From: Puccinellia tenuiflora
Taxonomy: Eukaryota; Streptophyta; Magnoliopsida; Poales; Poaceae
NCBI GenBank assembly: GCA_012064385.1
Contig: QRDG01001880.1
Coordinates: 310,001 to 374,000 of the forward strand
Direction: 5' to 3'
Length of the DNA stretch: 64,000 nucleotides
In this document: in pieces, positions 42,031 through 54,179 of the stretch
How positions within the stretch are numbered: the first letter of the stretch is position 1
Layout: each line of letters begins with the position of its first letter
Notes under the pieces: generated by a model
The model's database searches: none
What the model was told of the DNA's origin: nothing
Seen by the model: the letters and a program-made list of their open reading frames with translations, nothing else
Program-made: the position numbers and the translations under genes

Positions 42031-43190
42031 TTAAAAGGACAAGGATGTCACCTAGAGGGGGTGAATAGGCGATTTAAAAACTTTCACTATTAGGCTTGAT
42101 AGATGCGGAATAAAACTAGCGGTTAATTTATGAAGAACATAAAACCTAAAATACTAGGTTCACCGATGTGCACCAACAACTTATGCTAAGCAAGATAACA
42201 AAAAGGTGATAGCAAGATATAATACTTCAAGCACGAGGGCTATCACAATGTAAAGTGCATAAGTAAAGAGCTCGGGTATAGAAATAACCCAGGCACGCTG
42301 AGACGAGGATGTATTCCCGAGTTCCTCCTTTTTAAGGGAGTACGTCTCGTTGGAGGGGTGTGAGCTCACCACAAAGGCCTACTCAAGACGCCACAAAAGG
42401 CCTCACCCTATTCTCCGATAAACCTCACCCCAAGGGTTGGGTTCACCTTCCACTATCGGAATCCTTCAAGGCAGAATCCGGAGCCTTTACAACGATCTTG
42501 GGGCACACACCCACAACTCAATCGGGGGCTCCCAAACCTTGCCCGAAGCTTCACAACTCAAAGTCTTTGTGACACCACCAACCGTCTAGGGTACACAGTC
42601 CACCCAAGAGACACAAGCTCTTGGGAACACAATGCACCCAAGAGTAACAAGCTTCTCGAACTTCAACTTCCACGAATCTCGTGGAGAGCACAAACTGATG
42701 CACCAAATGCAATGGCAAGAGCACACTAAGTGGTGAAGTTCTTCTCTCCGAAATCCAACCAAAGCAGCTAATGCTAGGGAGGGATTTGAGAGGAAGAACA
42801 AAGGAGAAACACAAAGAAACTCCAAGATCAAGATCTACTAGGTTCCCCTCAATTAGAGGAGGAATGGATTGGTGGAAATGTGGATCTAGATCTCCTCTCA
42901 CTTTTCCCCCCAAAATATGCAAGATTCATTGGAGGGATTGAGAGGAGGCCAAGCTTTCCAAGGTCAACAATGGTGGGAGAGATAGAGAGAGAGAAAAACG
43001 TGCTTGGCAAAGCTAGTGACCTATTGGGGAAGAAGGCCCCTTAAATAGGCCACTAAGAAATATGACCGTTATGTGCAGAAAACGCACATAGCGGTACTAC
43101 CGCTGGCGTAGCGGTACTACCGTTGGCTGGCATCCAGGCGGTACCCAGGGTACCACTACAGCCAGCGGCTGCGGTACCTCAGAGAGGTAC
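42031..43190 (-). repeat. C1 5' LTR, partial (broken by Tat2)
   Basis: Colinear with 31812-32960 of the 3' LTR, with many point differences and small indels. The last bases before Tat2 are GGTAC, the presumed TSD. The rest should lie beyond Tat2 outside the window. Confidence 0.9.
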
Positions 43191-43346
43191 TGTCGTGGTA
43201 TTGTCGAATCTAGCCTAGCCAGGGGTGCCATCCGGCTAGGTAGAGAGGTGGGTGTAGGAGATGTAGGTAATTCCGGAGACGGGATGAGCATGAGTTTACC
43301 CAGCTTCGGACTCGCAACGGTGGTGAAACCCTACGTGCTGCTATAA

Positions 43347-43351
43347 TTCAC
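43347..43351. repeat. Left TSD (TTCAC) of solo LTR A
   Basis: Also present at 47098-47102. The Tat1 LTR has the single intact site (GTGAATTATAGC). Confidence 0.93.
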
Positions 43352-43840
43352 TGTAGCGCCCCGACCCCGGAATTATACAGAGATGCTATGTAACCCACAG
43401 GTCATGCTACACAATCAAAGGTTATTGGGGTTACCACTCCCAGGACAAAACCTTTGGCAGGCGTGCTCGGAATGGATCATCGGCAACGCAACACTTCGAT
43501 CATGCCATAGTCACTGGCATAGCTATCAATGCATAATAGAGAGATCAAGACTACGGAACATCTGGCACATCACAGACTCTACGACACAAAGAGATCATAG
43601 TTCAACTCATATAATGATAAAGATAGCAAAATACACATCAGAGGTCACAGACCCAACATTACAACAAGATCCAAATTATGGCCTAAGAGGCCTACCATAA
43701 CATATCCCAGCCAGCCTGTTCTGTGACGTCCCAAGCTGCCACCTGGGAACCCCAAACTACTCGTCGATGTCAACAAAGAACCCACCTTGCTGGGCGGTCA
43801 CGTCCTCCTCTGAAACAGAAATAATCAACAAAGCAAGGCT

Positions 43841-43855
43841 GAGTACGACGTACTC
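43841..43855. repeat. Palindrome GAGTACGACGTACTC in solo LTR A
   Basis: Perfect 6-bp arms around a 3-bp centre. Identical to 50561-50575 in solo LTR B and similar to 5714-5731 and 13287-13304 in the LARD. Confidence 0.9.
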
Positions 43856-45594
43856 GCAAGGTTACTAGAGCTATATACGCTCAGATGATTGGCTTCAAAG
43901 CTATATAGTTGTTGTTTTGCATAAAGCTAGTTTTCCTTTTTAAAGACATGACTCATGGCATCGACTACTTAGAAGGTTTTTCGAAAGGGGATAAGATAGT
44001 AAAACTTTCATTCTTCAGTTCACATCGAACCAACAGTATCTAGATTCCACCACTCATCTCCGCCAAGGCACTCCCTCGAATCACCCTCGAGGAAATGAAC
44101 CTTTTAACACATGTTGCCAAATTTTAATTTAAGTTCAGTTTTCTATGAGCTAATCCGCCTTTCCCAAGATTTGTCCTTAACCGTGGACACGACTTTTCGA
44201 AAAGATTAAACCCTGCAGGGGTGTGCTGTTTTTAGCCATCGGTACCGTCCGGCTCGCCTGATTAGCTCTCTTCTGGGGAAAGCCGGCAGAGTGGGCGCGG
44301 TTAAACCTTTACCTTGCATGAGACTATCCAAGGATCATCGTGACGACAGGACAAGTTCAGTGCCTATTTCAACACCCTACCCCATTGCCACATCCTAAAC
44401 ACCACCGTCCTCATCGCGCCTTCATCCATCCTGCAACTCACACACAAATGGAAAGCGCAAACTAGATGACCCTTGGATACGCCTGCACAATTTATTCGGC
44501 TAGTAAGAGGCACATACCCCCACCGATGGAAGCACGCTCGGTTCTTGGTTCTAGCTAAAAGCACTCTTATCCTAGGCGACAAGAATGAGGCAAAACACCA
44601 CCAACCCCGATGGCAACTCATCCAAGCCTTTAAGCATTTTAATTAGGTACCACAAGTTTCCACCTTGTCTGAACATTCCATCAACTTCACAATCATGGAA
44701 ATAATCACCGGACAACTAAGCATTCGACTAAGCATGGCTAAACATAGCTAAGCATATATTCAGCAGATATAAATTAACTCTGGCCAACACATCAAACCTA
44801 TGCATCATAGGAAGAAAAACCGGTAACGGTGTAGGGAACTAATGCAATTAATAGGATACTCTACTCATCAACCAAAATTGACATTGGAATTGAATGCAAT
44901 ATTATGGTGGATAAAATACTTGTGTAAAACAATAGGATGAGATATGCACAGAAGATTAGGTTATCTCTTGCCTTGCTGATGGGGCTGATAGCACGGATCG
45001 TCGAGGTATTGAGGTGGAACCTCGACTCCTGAATCTACCGAAAGACAAACAATAACAGGAGAATAATAAATAACATGAATACAAAAGGTGCAATGCACAC
45101 TCATGATGAGATGGTCAGATTATGCATTGAAATGGTCTTGGGCATGACACACAAGTTAAATGGAACCCCGAAAATAAATATCGCGATTAACGGGTTAAAA
45201 TTTCATACTTAACTTAATGAATTAAGTTATTACCCAAAATGTACAGTACTAAAATATGAGGTCTACATGCATGGAAATGACATTATTAGATAGGTATTGT
45301 TCTGCTGGTCATTTTGGTACCTCGTTTGCAATTTTCCGATTAACGATGAATAAATGGTGAATTAAACGGTTATTCAAATTTAATCCTTTTAACCATTTCG
45401 AAAATGACATCAAAGGAAAATTTGTTGTCATGCTGTGAAATTAACATAACTAGATAGCGTTTGATTTGCTGATCATTTTGGTATATCATTTGCAAAATTT
45501 GAACCAATATTTATTAAGTTATGATTTTCCCAAATATTAATTAGTTTAACCATACAGTAGGCCGGAACAAGGCCCGGTACTACCGACCATGGTT

Positions 45595-45822
45595 CGGTCG
45601 GTACTTCCGGAAAACTGCCCGGTAGTACCGGACAAGTCGGTACTTCCGGAGCAACTTCCGAGCCACTTCCCGAAATTAACAGGAGGTATCCAGTACCGAA
45701 AAGATTTACGGTCGGTACTTTCGGAAAACAATCCGGTAGGACCGGACAAGTCGGTACTTCCGGAGCAACTTCCGAGCCACTTCCGGAAATTAACAGAAGG
45801 TACCCAGTACCGAAAATTCTTA
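45595..45822 (+). repeat. Two 114-bp tandem copies rich in CGGTACTTCCGG, solo LTR A
   Basis: GGACAAGTCGGTACTTCCGG recurs with a 114-bp offset, with ACTTCCGAGCCACTTCC and AGTACCGAAAA in both copies. Solo LTR B lacks this block. Confidence 0.85.
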
Positions 45823-47097
45823 TCCCGGAACTACGCTCGGTACTACCGTCCATGGTCTGGTCGGTACTACCAGCTCTAACATCGGTGCTAGCGCACGGTC
45901 GGTTTGACCGAGCCGAGACCACGACCGGCACGCGCGCGGCGGTGTCCACCGGCGGCGGCACGGACGGAAATGGCGGCGGCGCTGCAGTGCCCGAGGGCAC
46001 AACCTAGTTTGCCCTACGGGTTCTACGTGAGGAGGCCTACCTAATGGTGGCGGCGCCGCCCATTCTAGGTCACCGGAGCCACGTCGGCGACGAGCTCCAG
46101 CGGCGGATGGCGGCGGGCTAAGGCACGTCGGCGCTATGGCGAGAGAGAGGGAGGGCGAAGATGTCCATAAGGACCGTTAGTTCACCCTGAGCGCGTTGGA
46201 GGGGTCGAGGAAGGCTGGGGAGGCCGGAAGGCGGCGAGCGCGTGCTCGACGTGCGGCGGCCGTTGGTCGGCCGGAGGCGGGGGAGAACGGGCGGCACGGT
46301 CGATTCCCGGCGCCCCTCTTTGATTCCTTGGACGAGGAGGTAGACGACGTCGAAGCGGAGCTGATGGTGGTCCTCGATCTGCTCGGGGCGGCCCTAGACA
46401 ACGGCGATGCGACGGCGAACTTGAGCTAGGGTTCGGCCATGGCGACTAGGGTTAGGGTTTCGGGAAACAGAAAATGGGCGAGGGGAGAGAGGGAGTAGGC
46501 ATCGGTGGGGTTCTTATCCACCAGGGGGAGCTCAACGGTAGTGAGCTGGTGCGGCAGGGATGACGGGAGCGAGCTCGGTCGCTACAGGGGCGAGCTACAG
46601 GAAGAAGACGACATCTTTGCAGAAACCCCCTAGCTCAATTAAAGTTTATTGTGTTTTGGTCCAGCAGTATGCTAAGGATTTAAATTGAGGCACTTAAACA
46701 TTTTTGAAAAATATGGAAAAAATTCACCTAGCATTTATATTATATTAAGAGGTTGTCATAAAATTTTCAGCCCATTTGGTAAATATTTTATGTGTAACTT
46801 ATTTTAAAAATGCTCACAAGCATTTTGGGGTCTTTGTTAAGTTATTTAATTTGGCAATTAGATTTCCTTTGCAAGATTTATATTTGAAACTATTGGAACT
46901 TCCTGGACAAATATGAAGTTCAAATTGAATTTTGTTTATCCAACAACATTCACCATCATTGATTTATTAATTGTTGCCATATCATTATTTCATGTTAAGC
47001 AATTTAAGTATGGATGCCACGATGCAATGATGAAATGATAGAAAGAAAAAGTGAAAATTTGGTTCAAATTTTACAGTACCAAACTGGGGCTGTTACA

Positions 47098-47102
47098 TTC
47101 AC
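47098..47102. repeat. Right TSD (TTCAC) of solo LTR A
   Basis: Matches 43347-43351. Confidence 0.93.
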
Positions 47103-47444
47103 TATAAGGCAATATGAGCCGATTACAATGAAAGTTAGAGCGTGCCCTGAGGCGTCCCTTAGGCCTGCTTATAAAGGCGTCCGGACCTAGGGCTTACAGG
47201 AAGGAACCTAACCGACTAAGTTACAGAGTTCTACTCTAATTCGGCTTGGGCCTTTCCTTGGGAGCTATGTCAACTTCAATGCAGGCCACCTTCTGGAACC
47301 TTCCCTTAGCCGGATGGGCCTCCTGCGCTTCATCGTACTGGGTCGCCCGGTAAGCCGGATTTGGCTTACCGCCACTATGGGCCACCCGGGTATGCTGGCT
47401 TTTAGTCACCTCCGTAATGGTACCTGTTCGGTATATCCCCAACA

Positions 47445-47460
47445 GTAGCCCCCAGAAAGC
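47445..47460 (-). promoter_or_regulatory. Tat2 polypurine tract
   Basis: GCTTTCTGGGGGCTAC on the minus strand, next to the LTR start. Confidence 0.8.
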
Positions 47461-47785
47461 TTCAGGTTCTTCAACGGTTGGCTTTTGTCTCACGGCAATG
47501 AGTCGTCCAGCAAATTCTTCATCCGTTTTTCAACTTGGAGCATTCCCAGAATCTTGTAGTCTTCAAGACATGTCGAACAACTTTGTCGAACCTTGTGTGC
47601 CGGCTTCTCATGTCGGGAAAACACTTGAGTGCCTACTGACACGCGTCCGACGATTTGACGGGTCCATCAGACTCGGCAGAACGAGTTGAATGGCATCTTT
47701 GAATGCGGGGACTAGTTTGCGTTTTCCCATGTAAGAAACGAGGCGTCGGAGAAAAGGATATCCCCATAGCAGCACGTTCTCGTGA

Positions 47786-47848
47786 CACGTGGCGGAAATT
47801 TTGCTTCCGTAACCACCTGCATGAATCTCGGCACATCGCTATAAAAAG
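47786..47848 (+). promoter_or_regulatory. Promoter of the Tat2 antisense gene: G-box and TATA
   Basis: GACACGTGGCG (CACGTG 47786-47791) lies 48 bp before CTATAAAAAG (47839-47848), and the ATG follows 112 bp after the TATA. Motif identity and both spacings match Tat1. Confidence 0.72.
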
Positions 47849-49986
47849 GGGTCTCCTCGTTTTCGTCAAGGCAACCGCTTCCATTCGCTGCAGCCCTAGC
47901 CTTCTCGCGTCCTCTAGATCTCACTCCCAAGCTCCGAGTTCTTTCGAGTTCCATGGCTTTCAGTGCTCCGGGATCTCCTGTTCCGCTCGACACCGTGCCG
48001 CCGATGGGAGCCGCGACATCCTCTGTCGTCGCCGCTTGGTACGACCTCCTCCGCCGCTGCTCCGATCTCTTCTTCCGCTGCACCGATCTCCTCCACTGCT
48101 GCGGTTTCGAGCCGCGATGAACTCGCCCTTGCTCAAGCTGCAGCAGAAGTCGCGGCTACGGTTGCATCAGCTTCTGCGGCCATCGACGACACGGCCGAGG
48201 AGGCTAAGGCCACCGAGGAAGAAGAAGAGGAAGCCGGTGACAACGAAGGCGCCGCCAGCAACCCCACCCACAACTGGGTTTGATCAGGAGTGGAGGAGGG
48301 CGAGCTGGGAGGAATGGCAGCAGACGGCGTCATTCCTCCATCCTTAGAGACTGCACCGACTTGGCGATCCGCCTTTGGCGACCCATCCCCGACGCCAATT
48401 AAAGACGAACGGGTATTGCTTTCTTCCCACGTCGCCCGGGGGTTTTCTTTGCCGCCTTCGGCTTTCCTGATAGAGATCCTAGACCACTACGGCCTCCAGC
48501 TCCACAACATCACTCGCAATAGCCTCCTATACATTTCCGGCTTCGTAGCACTGTTCGAAGGATACTTAGGATTAGCTCCTAGGTTAGACTTCTTCCAACA
48601 CTTCTTCGGAGTCAAGAGGCAGACTGTCAACAAGGAGCTACTGGTTGTCGGCTCTTTCAGCTTCAACATGCGCCGGGACATAGATTGGTACCCTCAGGTG
48701 CCGATCGTTGATTCAGCTAAAGGGTGGGCATCCACCTTCTTCTATTGCAATGATGTGGTGCCTCCGAACAGATTGCAGGGGCTCGCAGCCTTTGAGGACA
48801 GAGCCGGCGCGCCCCTGCACTCATGGAAGAAGAAACCGGCAACAAAGATGCCGGCTGACCTTGCCGCCATTAAGGCAAGGATCACGGAGTTAACCTCCGG
48901 CTCTCCTCCCTTGATGAAGAAACGAATCCAGCCCCTCCAACATCGTGCTCGCCTCTTATGCGAGTACACGGATAACAAGTCTGATCCAATGCGGACCAGC
49001 AAAGACGACTTGTTGGAAGACCTCTTTGAGGCTCGCTTCATAAATTTGATCAAAGCTCGGCCTAACGAATGCCAGCAATATGAAGAATCGCGGCCGATGT
49101 ACACGGCCGCCAACCCTCCCCCAAAGGTAGTTTGCCCTAAGACGAATCAAAGTTCAATTCCTTGGGGCTTCGGGTTTATTTTGACAGACTAACGTGCATT
49201 CTGCGCTAGATTCCCGAAGTCTCCACCGCTCATCCCGCCCCTGCATCGTCATCCATCAAGGCGGCTAAACGGGCTATCTCCTTCTCCTCGGCCTCTACAG
49301 AAAGCCGGAAGAGGAAAAGCCAATCACTCACTATTGGCGCCAAGTCGTCCGAGGACGATGAGGGCCTTGCTGGGCTTAACATTCCCAGCAAGAAGTAAGT
49401 CGGTCATATTACTTCTCTCTTTGCTTGTAGATTTTATGGATTTTCCATTCTTAACTCTTTGAATATGCAGGCTGAAGAAAGCCGCACCTTTGAAACAAAA
49501 GTTGTTGGCTGTGCGGAAGAAGTTCTCTCCCGATGTTCCTCCCTCAACTCCTTCGGCATCTAAGCCGACACCAGCGGAGGAACGCTCCGCTCACACCATG
49601 CCGGGAGGTCAATCTCTTGGCAGAGCTGAAATAACATCTCCCGACAAGTGGACAGAGATGACGGGAAAGGTGACCGAGCCTTCCCCTCCACCTAGGGCTG
49701 AAGCTTTGGCTAATGATGCCCCAACTTTCCCTTCAATAAAGGCGGAGGCCTTTGATGAAGAGAGCCGCATTAAGCCGGAGTTCATAAGACGGTTTATGCG
49801 AGCTCCAGGACTACCCCGGAAGAGGGGCATGGCTCTTCGGGATGATGAGCCGAATGAAACTCCGTCCTATTACACATGTGATGTCATAGACATCCTTGAA
49901 GATCAGCAAAATTACTTTGCAGAAAGCTTTGAAGCCGGCATCTCCCTTCTCCGCGAGCACTACCAGGTAATTAGCTTCTCCCATTA

Positions 49987-49991
49987 GCCCC
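49987..49991. repeat. Left TSD (GCCCC) of S2
   Basis: Repeated at 60996-61000. The Tat1 intron has the corresponding uninterrupted AGCCCCCGAGCACTATG. Confidence 0.95.
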
Positions 49992-50036
49992 TGATGGTGG
50001 ATATTGATAAATTGGGTGGTGCCCCAAGCGAAGGCA

Positions 50037-50041
50037 GAATG
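50037..50041. repeat. Left TSD (GAATG) of solo LTR B
   Basis: Repeated at 54175-54179. The other S2 LTR has the single site (GCAGAATTGTAGC). Confidence 0.92.
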
Positions 50042-53000
50042 TGTAGCGCCCCGACCCCAGAGCTATACAGTGAAACGTTGTGTAACCGGTCATGCTACAC
50101 AATCGAGGGTTACTGGGTTTACCAATCCCAGGCCAAAACTCATTGGCAGGCGTGCTCGGAATACATCATCGGCACACAACACCTCGATCATGCCATAAGC
50201 TCAGACATCGCTTTCACGTATAGCAAAGAGATCAAGACCGCGGAACAACTGGCACATCACAGACTCTACGACACAAGAGATCATAGTTCAACTCATATAT
50301 GAGAAAGATAGCAAAAGTCACAATCAGAGGTCACAGACCCATTATTACATCAAGCGGAAGCAAATTTAGTTGTCTAAACAACAAGATCCAAATTATGGCC
50401 TAAGAGGCCTACAGATAAACATCCCATGCCAGCCTGTTCCAAGACATCCCAAGCTGCCACCTGGGAACCCCAGACTACTCGTCGATGTCAATAAAGAACC
50501 CACCTTCCAGCCCGGTGGCGTCCTCCTCTGAAACAAAATAATAATCAACAAAGTAAGGCTGAGTACGACGTACTCGCAAGAATTAGTAGGGCGATATAGG
50601 CCCGATGCTGACGGAGGCTCTAATGCTGTATAATGTAGCTGGTTTTGCATAAAGTTAGTTTTCCATTTTAAAAGACATCAGGACCCTTTGCATCGTCTAC
50701 TCGGAATGTTTTCCGAAAAGGGGTAAGAGAGTAAACTTTCATCTGTGGTTCTCAACGAACCCTTTTGTAAACAGAAGCAACTCATCTCCACCAAGGCACT
50801 CCCTCAAATCACCCTCGAGGAGATGAACCTTTACCACATGTTGATTAGGCAACCTCTAGCTGCCATATCAATTAAGTTAATGTTCTCTATGATCTTATCG
50901 TCCATTCCCAAGTCGTCCATAACCGCGGACACGGCTTTTCGAAAAGATTAAACCCTGCAGGGGTGTACTAATTTACCCATTGGTACCGTCCGGCTCACCT
51001 GATTGGCCCTCTTTCGGGGAAGGCCGGCGAGTGGGCGCAGTTAAACCTTTACCTCGCATGAGACTATCCAAGAGTCATCTGTGGCGACAGGACAAGTTTA
51101 CCCAGCCTATTTCAACCCCTGCCCCCATCGCCACGTCCTAAACACCACCATCCTCATCAGTTCTTTTTCCGCTCACACACACGGTAAATGGAAATAGCAA
51201 ACTAGAGGACCCTTGGATACGCCCGCACAAGTTATTCAGTTAGTAAGGAGCCCATACCCTCACCGTTGGTAGCACGCTAGTCTTGGTTCAAGAGGTAAAG
51301 AACTCACACCTAGGGGCAGGAACGGGACAAAACACCATCCCCGATGGCAACTCATCCCAGCCTTCTTAGCAATTTAATTAAGCATCACACGTATCCACCA
51401 TGCCCAAATCATTCCATCAACATCATCAGTTATGGAATTTAAACAACAGACATAACTAGCATACGACTAAGCATGGCTAAGAATAGCTAACAACAAATAT
51501 ATCTTTGTCTCAGGCCAACACATCAAACCTAGGGTTTATAGGAGGGGAAACATGTGATGGTTCAGGGGATAAACATGCATTCATAGGATACTCTACATCT
51601 TGGTCAAAAGAGACATTTGAATCGCATGCAATATTATGGTGGATAAAATAAGTTTGTAAAAACAATTGGATGCTAGATGCCAAGAAGGTTATGTTAGTTC
51701 TTGCCTTGCTGATAGTACTGGGCGCGTTGATAGTCGAGGTATTGTGGTGGAACCTCGACTCCGGAATCTAACGAAACACAACAATAACAGGAAACGAAAT
51801 AAATAACACGAATACAAGGTGAAATGCACAATCATGATGAGATGGTCAATTTATGCACTGAAATCATATTGGGCATGTCCCACAAGTTAAATGGAACCCC
51901 TAAAATAAATATTGCAATTAACGGGTCAAAACTCTATATTTAACTTAGTGAACTTCGTTATTATCCAAAATGCCAGTACTGAAATATGGGTCCTAAATGC
52001 ATGAAAATGACATTATTAGATAGGTATTGTTCCACTGATCATTTTGGTACTTCGTTCGCAATTTTCTGATTAACGATGAAGAAATGGTGATTTAAACGGT
52101 TATGCAATTTAGATCATTTTACCCAATTCGAAATTAACATCAAAGGAAGAATTGGTTTCTTGCTGTGAACTAAACATAGATAGATAGCAATTGCCTTGTT
52201 GATCATTTTGACATTTTATTCACAATTTTTGAGTGATTATTTCTCAAGTTATGAATTTCCCAAAATTGGAATTAAATCTGCCATTTTAATAATTTTAAAT
52301 AAACAGCAAATTAAAAGGTCCATTATTTCATGGAAATAGCACTAACAATTAGATGTTGTTTTCCTGAACATTTTAAGATCTTCTTTGCAATTTTTGGATC
52401 AATATTCAAATTGTTATGAATTTCCCAAAATTTGAATAACTCACACATGATTTGCATTTCACAAATTAAATTCAAGTTTTTAAATTTCAATAGCATGGAT
52501 GAGTTACATAATTGGTTAGGTTATGAGATCCTAAACATTTTGATAGCTCACACATGATTTTTGGATAATTAATTCTCAAGTTATGCAATTTCCAATTTCC
52601 AAATATAATCTGCCATTTTTGTAAATTTAATTAATTAGCAACAAAAATTAGTTATTTGATCATGACATTGACACTAACAGGTAGAGCCTATTTTTATGAA
52701 CAACTTTCATATATAACACTTTTAGTTTGGATTTCTGGATTAAAAGATATTTCAAAATTTAACTCTCTGTTAAAATCTGGAAATTCCAAAATTGAAGAAC
52801 AATGACGTCATCATGATGTCACCGATGAACTGCGGCGCTGTCAATCAAAAATCTGTCGGCTCCGGTCGAAATTGAACGCGGGCACTTGCTCCATGCGCTA
52901 GAGGGGACAGAGGGGAGTCGGGGGGCGGCGGAACAGGCCATATGGTCACCGGAGTGGCCGGCGGCGAGCATCGGAGTGGCGGCGGTTGGCGGTGCACGGT

Positions 53001-54174
53001 GGGGCGACGGCACAGAGCGGGAAGAAGAGGGACGAGAAGACTAGCCGGTCAGGAGCTCACCAGGAAGACAACGGCACGCGCGGCGAGACTGGAGGAGGCC
53101 AGACGGCGAGGCAGCGGTGCTCGAACACGGTGGCCGGAGGCGGGGAAGTCGGGTTCGATTCGCACGACCGGCGGCGTTCTAGCACGCGGGAGTCGGCGGG
53201 GAGACATAGGAGAGGTCGGCGGAGCCGATGACGTCGTCGGCTTGGATCCGGGCGGCCGGAGTCGACGGCACGGTGTGGCGGCCGGAGGCGGACTTGGCGG
53301 CGGCTGGGCGCTCCTTCTAGGGTTAGGGTTCGGGAGAGGGAGCTGGGGAGGAGAGAGGAAAGCAGGGGGCTCGGGTTCTCCACTCATCCACACAGGGGGG
53401 GGGGGGGGCGCAGCGAGGAAGCAGGGGGTCGACACGGCGGCAGCCGTGCCATGGCGCCATTGAAGCTCCTGTGGCGACAGGAAAAATGGATTTTTGCGAA
53501 AACCCCCTTCTCTCTTTTCTTCTTTTCTGCTTTTCATTCAAATTTGAAAACAACACCCTTTTCCTATTTAATTGAGGAATTTAAAAATTTTCAAAAATTA
53601 GGAAATTATTTAGGGAGGCTCCTGATAATATTTCCAAGCTCCACAAAAATTTGTGCTGCAAAATAAAAAGTTTTGCATAACATTTGTTCATAGTGTTTTA
53701 ATTAAGGCAAAATTTAATAATTTCCAAAATCCATTTACTTGGGGTATTTAAACATCCTCAAAATAATTGAAATTATTCATGGAGACTCATAATAAGATAA
53801 GCAAGCTCCCCATAATTTTATTTTGAATTTTTGAAATGTTTAACTTGGTTTCAAATTAAGAATTTGTGTAACTCAATTTTGAAGTCCCAATTTATTTTAT
53901 TGTTTGGCAAGAATTTGACTTTGCCAAATAATTATGAAATGCATTCTTGGAACTTCCTGGACAAATATGGAAACTCAAGATTATTTTGTTTTGCCAATTT
54001 GGAGCAATTGCGTTTGGGTTTGGAATTTATGAACAAGTGTTTTGCTTCCCTTTAATGTTTTCCATTTGTTGCTTTCATTAAATTTAGCAATTTAATAATG
54101 TATGCCATGATGCAATGAAAAGAAAAAGTGAAAATTTGGCCCATATTTTAGGGTACCAAATCTGGGCTGTTACA
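50042..54174 (-). mobile_element. Solo LTR B (4133 bp), same superfamily as solo LTR A
   Basis: Starts on the minus strand TGTAACAGCCCAG and ends GGGGCGCTACA, with perfect TSDs and no internal domain. Colinear with solo LTR A over the first ~2 kb on the plus strand; the middle differs, with an AT-rich block at 51900-52800. A GC-rich block (52810-53460) with a poly-G run near 53395 gives spurious ORFs of up to 173 codons. Confidence 0.92.
50561..50575. repeat. Palindrome GAGTACGACGTACTC in solo LTR B
   Basis: Identical to the copy in solo LTR A and in the same context (AAGGCT before, GCAAG after). Confidence 0.9.
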
Positions 54175-54179
54175 GAATG
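54175..54179. repeat. Right TSD (GAATG) of solo LTR B
   Basis: Matches 50037-50041. Confidence 0.92.

Larger units (their letters stand above)
31812..43190 (-). mobile_element. C1: non-autonomous Copia element (gag only), 5' LTR broken by Tat2
   Basis: In minus orientation it has a 5' LTR (43190 back to 42031, truncated), PBS, gag, about 3.6 kb of non-coding sequence, PPT and a full 3' LTR (34154-31812). No protease, integrase, RT or RNase H can be found between gag and the PPT, so it needs a helper. It inserted into CACTA element 2, then received CACTA element 3 in gag and Tat2 in its 5' LTR. Confidence 0.88.
43352..47097 (-). mobile_element. Solo LTR A (3746 bp) of a long-LTR family
   Basis: Minus-strand start TGTAACAGCCCCAG and end GGGGCGCTACA with perfect TSDs and no PBS, PPT or internal domain. 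It aligns in blocks with solo LTR B (for example ACCCTGCAGGGGTGT, CCTTGGATACGCC, GAGTACGACGTACTC). Orientation is inferred from the position of the GAGTAC palindrome, which lies near the 3' end in the LARD LTRs. A GC-rich block (45880-46600) gives long spurious ORFs. Confidence 0.9.
43191..47444 (-). repeat. Tat2 3' LTR, split by solo LTR A
   Basis: 43191-43351 plus 47103-47444 make a 503-bp LTR that on the minus strand starts TGTTGGGGATATACCG and ends AATACCACGACA, agreeing with the 507-bp Tat1 LTR. The TATA motif TTTATAAG is present near 47170. Confidence 0.92.

Noticed and set aside
52942..53463. 173-codon ORF and overlapping minus ORFs in solo LTR B
   Set aside because: GC-rich LTR block with frames open on both strands and no start context or domain.
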